DNA of 64,000 nt, from NCBI GenBank assembly GCA_963710665.1, contig CAVQBC010000008.1, forward strand, positions 1,116,001 to 1,180,000, in the 5' to 3' direction. The position numbers were made by a program, and so were the translations under genes. Of the stretch, positions 1 to 9,508 are shown piece by piece. The notes under the pieces were generated by a model. The model made no database searches. It had not been told where the DNA came from and saw only the letters and a list, made by a program, of their open reading frames with translations. Each line of letters opens with the position of its first letter. The stretch's first letter is position 1. Origin of the DNA: CAVQBC01 sp963710665 (GTDB lineage: Bacteria; Actinomycetota; Thermoleophilia; Solirubrobacterales; Solirubrobacteraceae).

Positions 1-171
1 CAGCTCGAGCGCCTGGCGGCCGGCGAGCTCGAAGCGATCCCGGTCGAGAGCACCTACATGCACGGCCAGGGCCTGATGGTCCCGGTGGTCGGCGAGCTGC
101 GCCTCACGCGCGACGACGAGGGCCACCCGACGGCGCTCCTGCTCGCCGCCGAGAACCACGGACACGCATAG
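1..171 (+). CDS. C-terminal fragment of an unidentified protein
   Basis: An open frame runs from the first base to a TAG stop and encodes the last 56 residues of a protein whose start lies outside the window. The visible part is a short mixed alpha/beta-looking tail (LERLAAGELEAIPVES near its start, ending AAENHGHA) with no motif I recognise. Related genomes often carry ruvX just before mltG, but this tail does not look like RuvX to me. It ends 36 bases before the mltG start on the same strand, so it may share an operon with it. Confidence 0.55.
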   Translation, partial: QLERLAAGELEAIPVESTYMHGQGLMVPVVGELRLTRDDEGHPTALLLAAENHGHA

Positions 172-207
172 CGCCCGCGGAGGCGGACCGCGTCGCCGCC
201 GGACCGG

Positions 208-2169
208 TTGTCATCATCTCCGGTCGTGTTCCGGAGGGACGGACGTTCGCAGGGCGAGCGCACGCGGGAGGAACGGGAGCGCGCAGCGGCCGAGCGCGCC
301 GCCCGCCGCGCGGCGCGCGATGGGCGCCCGCCGCCGCCTGAACCGCTCGCCGACACCCCCGCGGACGACGACCTGCCGTCGCTCTGGGACCTCGACCGCG
401 TCGAGCGCGAGGACGGCGGCGACGCCGCCGCGCCCTCCGACGAGGAGCCGGACGACGGCGGCGACCACGCCGCCGCGCCCTCCCCCGACGAGCCGGACCA
501 CGGCGGCCCGCCCTCGCTCGAGGAGCTCGACCGCGCCGCGCGGCAGAGCCGCCCCGCCCCGCTCGACGACGGCGACCACACATCGTCCGACGACCACCCG
601 GCCCCGCCCGACGGGCCCGACCCGGCCACGCGCGCCTTCGGCCCGGCCTCGCTCGACGAGCCCGCCCGCGACGCCGGGCCGCCATCGCCCGCCGACCCCG
701 ACCCCGCCGCGGACGACGAGCCCCCCGCCTTCCCGGAGGACCTCCCGCCGGTCGAGGAGAGCGTCGGCCCGGCGCGGCCGCAGTCGGCGGCCGCCGAGGG
801 CGACGGGCCGTCGGACGACGCCGAGTCGTCGCCGCCGGCCGGCGGCGACTGGGCCCCCGAGTGGTCCGAGGACGCCGAGCCGGCGCGTGCCCCCGCGCCC
901 GACCCCGACGCCGAGCCGGAGCTCATCCTGCCGAGCGCGCGCGCCGAGCGCGCGCCGGTGGACGCCGACGACGAACCCGAGCAGGAGCCGGAGCGCGAGA
1001 CCCCGTCGCTGCCGCGCGGCCGCGCCACGGCGCTGGCGAGCCCGCCCGTCGCCTCCGCGGCCCCGCGCCGCTCGGCGCCGGCCCCGCCTCGCCGCCCGGG
1101 CGCCGGCAACGCCCCCAAGGGGCACCGCCGCCGCGGCGGCCGCTGGCGCCGGCGCTTCGGCGCCCTGCTCGCGCTGGCCGCGATCGGCGCCGCGCTGGCC
1201 TTCATCAACGCCACCTTCCAGCCCTTCCACGGCGACGGCCGCGGCGTCGCGCACGTGCGGGTCCCCAGCGGCGCCGACGCCGGGCAGATCGGCGAGCTGC
1301 TCGAGGCCCGCGGCGTCGTGGAGTCGGCGCGCTTCTTCAACATCAACGCGACGCTCACGCTGCGGCGGAGCAAGCTGAAGTCCGGGAACTACACGCTCGC
1401 CCGCGACATGAGCTACGGCGACGCGCTGGACGCGCTGATCCAGGGCCCCGAGGCGAAGGTGCTCAAGACCTTCAAGCTCACGATCCCCGAGGGCCTGTCG
1501 CGCCGCGAGGTCAACCCGCTGCTCGTCAAGGCCGAGCTCGACGGCGACTACCTGCAGGCCACCAGCTCCCGCGAGCTGCTGCGCAGCGCCCGCCGCGCCG
1601 GCCTGCCGCGCCGCGCGAAGACCGCCGAGGGCTTCCTGTTCCCCGCCACCTACGAGCTCCCCGTCGGCGGCGACGCCACCGAGCTCGCCGACCAGCAGGT
1701 CGCGACGTTCCGGCGCCGCCTCGCCGACGTGAACATGAGCACCGCGAAGCGCAAGAACCTCACGCGCTACGACGTGCTGATCATCGCCTCGATGGTCGAG
1801 CGCGAGGCGCAGCTCGATCGCGAGCGCCGCCTCGTCGCGGCGGTGATCTACAACCGGCTCCAGCGCGGCATGCCGCTGGGGATCGACGCGACGATCCGCT
1901 ACTCGGAGAACAACTGGACGCGCCCGCTGCGCAAGTCCGAGCTCGAGAAGGACGGCCCGTACAACACCCGGACGCGGCGCGGCCTGCCGCCCACGCCGAT
2001 CGGCAACCCCGGCCTGGACTCGATCAAGGCCGCCGCGCGCCCGGCCGGCGTCAACTACCTCTACTACGTCCGCAAGCCGGGCGAGAGCGGCGAGCACGCG
2101 TTCTCGTCCAGCGAGGACAAGTTCCTGCGCGACGTCCGCCGCTACCAGGACTCCGGCGGCGCCGGCTAG
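208..2169 (+). CDS. mltG: Endolytic murein transglycosylase MltG (YceG family) with long acidic N-terminal region
   Basis: MltG is a membrane-anchored lytic transglycosylase that cleaves nascent peptidoglycan strands and sets glycan length. The 653-residue product has a cytoplasmic region of about 300 residues rich in Asp, Glu, Pro and Ala, a basic stretch, one transmembrane helix at about residues 316-336 and a periplasmic YceG domain from about 345 to the end. The catalytic glutamate is visible in ASMVEREAQ at about residue 531. The domain is of normal size; the low-complexity N-terminus makes the protein almost twice as long as E. coli MltG. The TTG at 208 is the longest start; a GTG at 226 is an alternative and neither has a clear ribosome site. 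aroE follows after about 40 bases. Confidence 0.9.
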   Translation: MSSSPVVFRRDGRSQGERTREERERAAAERAARRAARDGRPPPPEPLADTPADDDLPSLWDLDRVEREDGGDAAAPSDEEPDDGGDHAAAPSPDEPDHGGPPSLEELDRAARQSRPAPLDDGDHTSSDDHPAPPDGPDPATRAFGPASLDEPARDAGPPSPADPDPAADDEPPAFPEDLPPVEESVGPARPQSAAAEGDGPSDDAESSPPAGGDWAPEWSEDAEPARAPAPDPDAEPELILPSARAERAPVDADDEPEQEPERETPSLPRGRATALASPPVASAAPRRSAPAPPRRPGAGNAPKGHRRRGGRWRRRFGALLALAAIGAALAFINATFQPFHGDGRGVAHVRVPSGADAGQIGELLEARGVVESARFFNINATLTLRRSKLKSGNYTLARDMSYGDALDALIQGPEAKVLKTFKLTIPEGLSRREVNPLLVKAELDGDYLQATSSRELLRSARRAGLPRRAKTAEGFLFPATYELPVGGDATELADQQVATFRRRLADVNMSTAKRKNLTRYDVLIIASMVEREAQLDRERRLVAAVIYNRLQRGMPLGIDATIRYSENNWTRPLRKSELEKDGPYNTRTRRGLPPTPIGNPGLDSIKAAARPAGVNYLYYVRKPGESGEHAFSSSEDKFLRDVRRYQDSGGAG

Positions 2170-2196
2170 ATGGTTGGTCCCGCGGGACCGGCCATC
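2169..2196 (+). other. Hairpin over the mltG stop codon
   Basis: A near-perfect inverted repeat (GATGG..GGTCCC / GGGACC..CCATC, with two G-U pairs) gives a 13-bp stem with a 2-base centre. It starts on the last base of the mltG stop and ends 13 bases before the likely aroE start. There is no T tract, so it may be an attenuator, an mRNA-stability element or a translational spacer rather than a full terminator. Confidence 0.5.
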
Positions 2197-2209
2197 TGAC
2201 CCCGGTCGC

Positions 2210-3025
2210 GTGGCCGGACCCGTCCTGCTCGGCGTCTGCGGGTGGCCGGTCGGCCACTCGCGCTCGCCGGCGATGCACGGCGCCGCGCTGCGCGCCGCGG
2301 GCCTGCGCGACTGGCGCTACCTGCTCGTGCCGATCCCGCCCGAGCGCTTCGAGGAGACCGTGCGCGGCCTGCCGGCGCGCGGCTTTCGCGGGCTGAACGT
2401 CACGATCCCGCACAAGGAGGCGGCGCTCGCGCTCGCCGGCGAGGTCACGCCCGCCGCGCGGGCCATCGGCGCCGCCAACATGCTCACGTTCGGGCCCGGC
2501 GGGGCGGTGGAGGCCGACAACACCGACGCCGAGGGCCTGCTCGGCGCGCTGCCCGGCCGACCACCCGCCCGCCGGGCGCAGCGCGCTCGTGCTCGGGGCG
2601 GGGGGCGCCGCCCGCGCCGCCGTGTGGGCGCTCCGGGAGGCCGGCGCGGCCGACGTCGCGGTCTGGAACCGCACCGCCCAGCGCGCGCGGGCCCTGGCCG
2701 AGGAGCTGGGCGCCCGCGCCGTGGAGACCCCGCCGAAGGCCGACATCGTCGTCAACTGCACGTCGGTTGGCATGAACGACCCCGACGAGACGTTCAAGAC
2801 GCTCCCCCTGCAGGCCGATGAACTGGATGCCGGAAGCCTGGTGGTCGACATGGTCTACCGGCCCGGCGGCACCCGCCTCCTGCAGGTCGCACAGGACAGG
2901 GGGGCGGAGACTGTCGACGGGCTCGAGATCCTGGTGGCCCAGGGCGCTGCGTCGTTCGAACGCTGGACCGGTCACCCCGCGCCACGCGACGTGATGCGCG
3001 CGGCGGTGAGAGACGACCGACCTTC

Positions 3026-3029
<4 letters not shown>
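2210..3029 (+). pseudogene. aroE: Shikimate dehydrogenase AroE, interrupted by a +1 frameshift
   Basis: AroE reduces 3-dehydroshikimate to shikimate with NADPH. The N-terminal half shows the substrate-binding GWPVGHSRSP and NVTIPHKE motifs; the C-terminal half shows the NADPH-binding VLGAGGAARA and NCTSVGMN motifs. The halves lie in different frames. The join is near 2550-2556, where removing one C from CTGCCCGGCC restores a continuous GALPADHPPAGRSALVLGAG. The likely start is the GTG at 2210; the frame is open upstream to 2174. The 3' end overlaps pilB by 4 bases (ATGA), so pilB is probably translated by coupling to aroE. Other shikimate genes lie at 44.7-47.8 kb and aroE is normally needed, so a sequence error is the simplest explanation. 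Confidence 0.85.
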
Positions 3030-4819
<1,790 letters not shown>

Positions 4820-4860
4820 CCTTCAGATCCAGCCTTCGCCTGCCGATCACGGGAACGGAC

Positions 4861-5961
4861 ATGAACTTCGACTTCTCAGAGATCCTCGTCGAGGTCATCC
4901 GCCAGAAGGCGTCCGACCTCCACATCACGCCCGGCGCGCCGCCCATGCTGCGGCTGCGCGGCTCGCTGGTCCCGATGCAGGGCCAGGGCACGCTCACCCC
5001 CGCCGACACGCGCGAGATCGTCTACGCGATCCTCTCCTCCTCGCAGCGCCAGCGCCTGGAGGAGGACTGGCAGATCGACTTCGCCTACGCGATCCCGGCG
5101 CACGGCCGCTTCCGCGTCAACGCCTACCACCAGCGCGGCTCGCTCGGCGCCGCCTTCCGCCTCATCCCCAACGAGACGGTGCCGATCGAGAAGCTCGGCA
5201 TGCCGCCCGTGATCCGGGATTTCGCCCGCAAGCCGCGCGGCATCGTGCTCGTGACCGGCCCGACGGGCTCGGGCAAGTCGACCACGCTGGCGTCGCTGAT
5301 CAACGAGATCAACGAGACGCGCGACGAGCACATCATGACCATCGAGGACCCGATCGAGTTCCTCCACGGCCACAAGCGCTGCATCGTCAACCAGCGCGAG
5401 CTCGGCGCCGACGCCAAGTCCTTCGCGATGGCCCTCAAGGCCGCGCTGCGCCAGGACCCCGACGTGATCCTGGTCGGCGAGATGCGCGACATGGAGACGA
5501 TCGGCACCGCGCTGACCGCCGCCGAGACCGGCCACCTCGTCTTCGCGACGCTCCACACCCAGGACGCGCCGCAGACCATCGACCGCATCATCGACGTCTT
5601 CCCGCCCGAGCAGCAGGGCCAGGTCCGCTCCCAGCTCGCGGTCGGCCTGCAGGGCGTCGTCACCCAGACGCTGCTGCCGACCGCCGACGGCCAGGGTCGC
5701 TGCGTCGCCGCCGAGGTGCTCGTCCCGACCCCGGGCGTGCGCAACCTGATCCGCGAGGGCAAGACCCACCAGATCTACTCGCTGATCCAGACCGGCGGCC
5801 AGCACGGGATGCAGACGATGGACGCCTCGCTGGCCGGCCTCGTCCGCGACGGCAAGATCACGATGGCGGTGGCCGAGTCGCGCTCCTCCCAGCCCGCGGA
5901 GCTGCGCCGGCTCATCCAGGGCGGCGACCCGGCGGCCACGCCGCCGATGCAGGCCGCCTGA
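4861..5961 (+). CDS. pilT: Type IV pilus retraction ATPase PilT
   Basis: Hexameric ATPase that disassembles the pilus and powers retraction, as in twitching and DNA uptake. The ATG at 4861 gives 366 residues beginning MNFDFSEIL, close to the family length; the frame is open further upstream, inside pilB, but that is not conserved. Walker A GPTGSGKST is at 133-141, Walker B at DPDVILVGEMRD, and the PilT signature appears as VRNLIREGK (usual AIRNLIRE). The stop overlaps the PilC start by one base (TGATG). Having both PilB and PilT implies a dynamic, retractable pilus. Confidence 0.95.
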   Translation: MNFDFSEILVEVIRQKASDLHITPGAPPMLRLRGSLVPMQGQGTLTPADTREIVYAILSSSQRQRLEEDWQIDFAYAIPAHGRFRVNAYHQRGSLGAAFRLIPNETVPIEKLGMPPVIRDFARKPRGIVLVTGPTGSGKSTTLASLINEINETRDEHIMTIEDPIEFLHGHKRCIVNQRELGADAKSFAMALKAALRQDPDVILVGEMRDMETIGTALTAAETGHLVFATLHTQDAPQTIDRIIDVFPPEQQGQVRSQLAVGLQGVVTQTLLPTADGQGRCVAAEVLVPTPGVRNLIREGKTHQIYSLIQTGGQHGMQTMDASLAGLVRDGKITMAVAESRSSQPAELRRLIQGGDPAATPPMQAA

Positions 5962-7175
5962 TGTCCGCGGCGACCTTCGCCTACAAGGCCGTCGACCTCG
6001 CCGGCGTCCCCTCCAAGGGGGAGATCTCGGGCACGAACCGCCAGGCGGTGACCGACGAGCTCAAGGCCCGTGGCCTCGTGGTCATGGACCTGGCGGAGAA
6101 GAAGTCCGGCCTGCAGATGGAGATCACCCTCTTCAAGCGGGTCAAGGCCGCCGAGCTGACGGTCATGACCCGCCAGCTGGCGACCATGATCTCCTCCGGC
6201 ATGACCCTCCTGCGCGCGTTCTACGTGCTCGAGGACCAGATCGAGAACAAGCTCCTCAAGGAGACCGTCAGCGCCGTCCGCGAGGACATCGAGTCCGGGC
6301 TCTCCTTCTCCGAGGGCCTCGCCAAGCACCCCAAGATCTTCAGCCCGCTGTACGTCTCGATGGTCCGCGCCGGCGAGGCGGGCGGCGTGCTCGAGCAGTC
6401 CCTCGACCGCGTCGCCGACCAGCTCGAGAAGGACGACGCCCTGCGCCGCCAGGTCAAGGCCGCGATGGCCTACCCGGCCGTCGTGTTGACCTTCGCGATG
6501 GCCGTCCTGCTCGGCCTCATCGCCTTCATCGTCCCCGTGTTCGTGGGCGTCTTCGACGACTTCGGCGGCGAGCTGCCCGCGATCACGAAGCTCACCGTCG
6601 CCGCCTCCGACTTCGTCACCGGCCGCTGGTACCTGCTGCTCGCCGGCACCGTCGGTGGGGTCATCGGCTTCCGCAAGTGGCGCAAGTCCTCGTGGGGCCG
6701 CCCCCAGTGGGACCGCCTGCGCCTGCGCATCCCCTTCAAGATCGGCAACACCGTCCAGAAGATCGCGCTGGCCCGCTGGTCGCGCACCTTCTCCGCCCTC
6801 TACGGCGCCGGCGTCCCGATCATGCAGGCCATCGAGGTGACCGGCAAGACCGCCGGCAACGCCGTCGTCGAGGAGGCCATGGACGCCGTCATCGAGTCCG
6901 TGAAGTCCGGCGGCTCGATCGCCGCGCCCCTCAAGGAGGCCCCGATCTTCCCCGCGATGGTCGCCCAGATGATGGCCGTGGGGGAGGAGACCGGCAACCT
7001 CGACACCATGCTCACCAAGGTCGCGGACTTCTACGAGGACGAGGTCGCCGCCGCCGTCAAGGCCCTCACCTCGATCCTCGAGCCGGTCATGATCATCATC
7101 GTGGGCGGGATCGTCGGCTTCATCGTGGTCGCGATGTACATGCCGATGTTCAAGGTCTACGACGCGATCAAATAG
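5961..7175 (+). CDS. pilC: Type IV pilus inner-membrane platform protein PilC
   Basis: Polytopic membrane protein on which PilB and PilT act. The 404 residues hold two GspF domains (about 70-190 and 270-395) with hydrophobic helices near 170-195, 215-240 and 370-395. A short N-terminal region (FAYKAVDLAG..GEISG) is typical of the family. It closes the first pil block; a strong hairpin follows and the next pil gene is 28 kb away. Confidence 0.95.
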   Translation: MSAATFAYKAVDLAGVPSKGEISGTNRQAVTDELKARGLVVMDLAEKKSGLQMEITLFKRVKAAELTVMTRQLATMISSGMTLLRAFYVLEDQIENKLLKETVSAVREDIESGLSFSEGLAKHPKIFSPLYVSMVRAGEAGGVLEQSLDRVADQLEKDDALRRQVKAAMAYPAVVLTFAMAVLLGLIAFIVPVFVGVFDDFGGELPAITKLTVAASDFVTGRWYLLLAGTVGGVIGFRKWRKSSWGRPQWDRLRLRIPFKIGNTVQKIALARWSRTFSALYGAGVPIMQAIEVTGKTAGNAVVEEAMDAVIESVKSGGSIAAPLKEAPIFPAMVAQMMAVGEETGNLDTMLTKVADFYEDEVAAAVKALTSILEPVMIIIVGGIVGFIVVAMYMPMFKVYDAIK

Positions 7176-7181
7176 AACTGC

Positions 7182-7213
7182 CGGGATCGCGCCGCTATGG
7201 CGGCGTGATCCCG
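7182..7213 (+). terminator. Terminator-like hairpin after pilC
   Basis: Fourteen paired bases (one G-U) with a TATG loop begin 6 bases after the pilC stop. No T run follows, which is common in GC-rich actinobacteria. Confidence 0.65.
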
Positions 7214-7315
7214 AAGATGACGGTGGGTGGCGGCGGGTCGCCGTAGGCGGCGGGAGCTAGTTGGTCGACCCCGCGACGAGGCCGGGTGTTGCTAGTAGCG
7301 TTCGAGTCATGCGAC

Positions 7316-8594
7316 GTGTCGCGTCGCGTCCTCATGCTGGGTGCGGTCAGCGTCCCGCTCGCCTTGGTGGCTTCTCCCGCCGCCGCGATCCAGTTCCGCA
7401 AGGACCGGTTGGCGCAACCCCGCGGCGAGACGCCGCCGGTCGCGCGCCTGATCGTCCAGTTCCGCGCGGACACGAACGAGGCGCGCAGGAAAGCGATCGT
7501 CCGCGATGCCGGCGGCCGCCTTGCCCTGCGGTTGCGTCTGGTTCGGGCGCTCGCGGTCGCGCCGCGCGAGGGAGTCGGCCTCGAAGATCTCCGGGCCCGG
7601 CTGCTCACCCGCGATCGCGTGCTGCGCGTCGAAGACGACGGCCCGGTCGCCATCTTCAAGGACGCCAACGACCCCGGCGTCAGCGAGCAGTACGCGATCA
7701 AGCAGAAGGACGACCACGACATCGACGCGCCCGCCGCTTGGACGGACCGGACGAGCTGCGCGAAGGTGGCGGTGCTCGACACCGGCGTGCAGACCGACCA
7801 TCCTGACCTGAAGTCCAACCTGTGGGAGAACACCAAGGACCCGTCCAACGGCCGCGACGACGACGGCAACGGCGTGGTCGACGACCGTTTCGGCGGCGAC
7901 GTGGTCGACGGCAATGGGATCCGGCGGCGACGAGCACGGTCACGGGACGCACGTCGCCGGGATCATCGGCGCGCGCGGCGACAACGACCGCGGCATCGCC
8001 GGACTGTGCTGGAGCGTGAAGATCGTCGCCGTCCGGGTCCTCGACGCCGACGGGCGCGGCACCACGTCGCAGGGGATCGCCGGCCTCGACTACGCGATCG
8101 CGGCCGGCGCGAAGGTCATCAACGCCTCCTTCGGCGGGCCGACCAACTCAGAGATCGCCCGCGAGGCGATCCAGCGAGCCAAGAGCAAGGGCGTGCTGCT
8201 GGTGGCCGCCGCCGGCAACGACGGCGTCGACGACGACGCGACGCCGACGTTCCCTGCCGCGTACCCGGACAGCAACATCCTCTCCGTCGCCGCCACCGAC
8301 AGCAAGGACAAGCTGGCGTCGTTCTCCAACTACGGAGCCAAGACCGTCGACCTGGCCGCGCCCGGTGACCGGATCGCGTCCACCTCTTGGAAATCCGACT
8401 ACGCGTACATGTCGGGCACCAGCATGGCGGCGCCGTTCGTCGCCGCCGCCGCGGCGATGCTGCGCAAGCATCATTCCTCCTGGGACCTCGGTGACATCAG
8501 CTCCCGCCTGCGCAAACGCGGTGATGCCCTGAACGCGCTGAAGGGCAAGACGAGTTCCGGCGAACGCCTGAACGTCGACAGCGCGCTCGGATAG
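7316..8594 (+). pseudogene. Secreted subtilisin-like serine protease (S8), frameshifted
   Basis: Secreted peptidase of the subtilase family. A GTG at 7316 gives a clean signal peptide (SRRVLMLGA..ASPAAA), then an inhibitor-like pro-region (about residues 35-120) and the catalytic domain. The triad is present: Asp in AVLDTGVQTDHPD, His in HGHGTHVAGI, Ser in SGTSMAAPF. The Asp part lies in one frame (to about 7915) and the His and Ser parts in the next, so a single +1 shift near 7912-7930 breaks the gene between two adjacent motifs. No transmembrane tail or cell-wall signal is seen after the domain. An ATG at 7309 opens a different frame without a signal peptide and was not used. Confidence 0.8.
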
Positions 8595-8758
8595 CCCGCC
8601 AGCTTCAGCCACTCGCCGCCAGGCGGAGGCGATCTCTACAAGAACTGCTACTCGGCGCTCGAGCGAACTGAGCCCCGAGTCGACCTACCTGAGCCCGATC
8701 TGAGCCCGGGGTCGTAAATCAAGGGTCTGGGGGCCACCCGAGGGGCAACCTTCATCGC

Positions 8759-9496
8759 TCAGCGGTTGTGGTTGACGACCTCGACGTTGTTCCCGTCGGG
8801 GTCCAGGACGAACGCGCCGTAGTAGCCCGGGTGGTAGACGGCGCGCTCGCCGGGCGCGCCGTGGTCCTCGTAGCCCGCGGCGAGCGCGGCGGCGTGGAAC
8901 GCGCGCACGGTGGCGTCGTCGCGCGCCCCGTACGCGAGGTGGAGTCGCGTCGTCGCGGGCCGCTCGTCGCGGAGGAACGTGATGCTGTGGCCGTCGCCCG
9001 CGAAGCGGACGAGCTCGGGCTCGTCGGCCGCGAGCCGCATCCCGGTGTGCGGCGCGACCGCGAGCTGGAAGCGCTTCGACGCCGCCGGGTCGGCCACGCG
9101 GACCCACAGGTGGTCGACGCGGCCGTCGGGCACGGGCCGCTCGCGCACGTCGTGCACGGCCTCCACGCTGTTGCCGTCCGGGTCGAGCAGGAAGCCGCCG
9201 TAGTAGTCCGGGCCGTAGACCGTGCGCGGGCCGGGCGCACCGTCGTCGCGGTGGCCGGCGTCGATCCCCGCCTGCCAGAAGGCGTCGACGGCCTGCCGCG
9301 TCGGCGCGCGGAAGCCGACGTGCAGGCCGCGGGTCACGGGGTGCTCGCCGTCGGCCGGCACGATCCCCCAGTCGTCCCACTCGACGAGCTCGGCGTCCGC
9401 GTGGCTCGGCTCGACGCCCAGCACGGAGAGGACGGTCCGGTAGAAGCGCTCGGACGCGGCGAGGTCGGAGACGGCGATCTCGACGTGGTCGAACAC
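8759..9496 (-). CDS. Two-domain VOC family (glyoxalase/dioxygenase-like) protein
   Basis: The 245 residues are two tandem vicinal-oxygen-chelate domains of about 120 residues (FDHVEIAVSDLAASERFYR at the start; DHLWVRVADPAASKRF in the second), each ending with a DPDGN(S/N)VE motif that carries the metal-ligand glutamate. Such proteins bind a divalent metal and act as lyases, dioxygenases or resistance proteins; the substrate cannot be told. The start is a GTG with a TAGCCT hexamer 6 bases upstream. The 3' side is a 164-bp gap next to the subtilase. Confidence 0.85.
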   Translation of the reverse strand: MFDHVEIAVSDLAASERFYRTVLSVLGVEPSHADAELVEWDDWGIVPADGEHPVTRGLHVGFRAPTRQAVDAFWQAGIDAGHRDDGAPGPRTVYGPDYYGGFLLDPDGNSVEAVHDVRERPVPDGRVDHLWVRVADPAASKRFQLAVAPHTGMRLAADEPELVRFAGDGHSITFLRDERPATTRLHLAYGARDDATVRAFHAAALAAGYEDHGAPGERAVYHPGYYGAFVLDPDGNNVEVVNHNR

Positions 9497-9502
9497 CCCG
9501 CA

Positions 9503-9508
9503 AGGCTA
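9503..9508 (-). promoter_or_regulatory. -10 hexamer TAGCCT for the VOC gene
   Basis: TAGCCT ends 6 bases before the GTG at 9496, which fits a leaderless transcript. Confidence 0.45.

Noticed and set aside
54..1373. A 439-codon Ser-rich open frame on the minus strand
   Set aside because: It is the complement of the low-complexity GC-rich part of mltG; no start context or motif.
8668..8707. Three copies of CTGAGCCC in the gap after the subtilase
   Set aside because: Spacing is irregular (21 and 11 bases) and the units are too short to call a repeat array or an att site.
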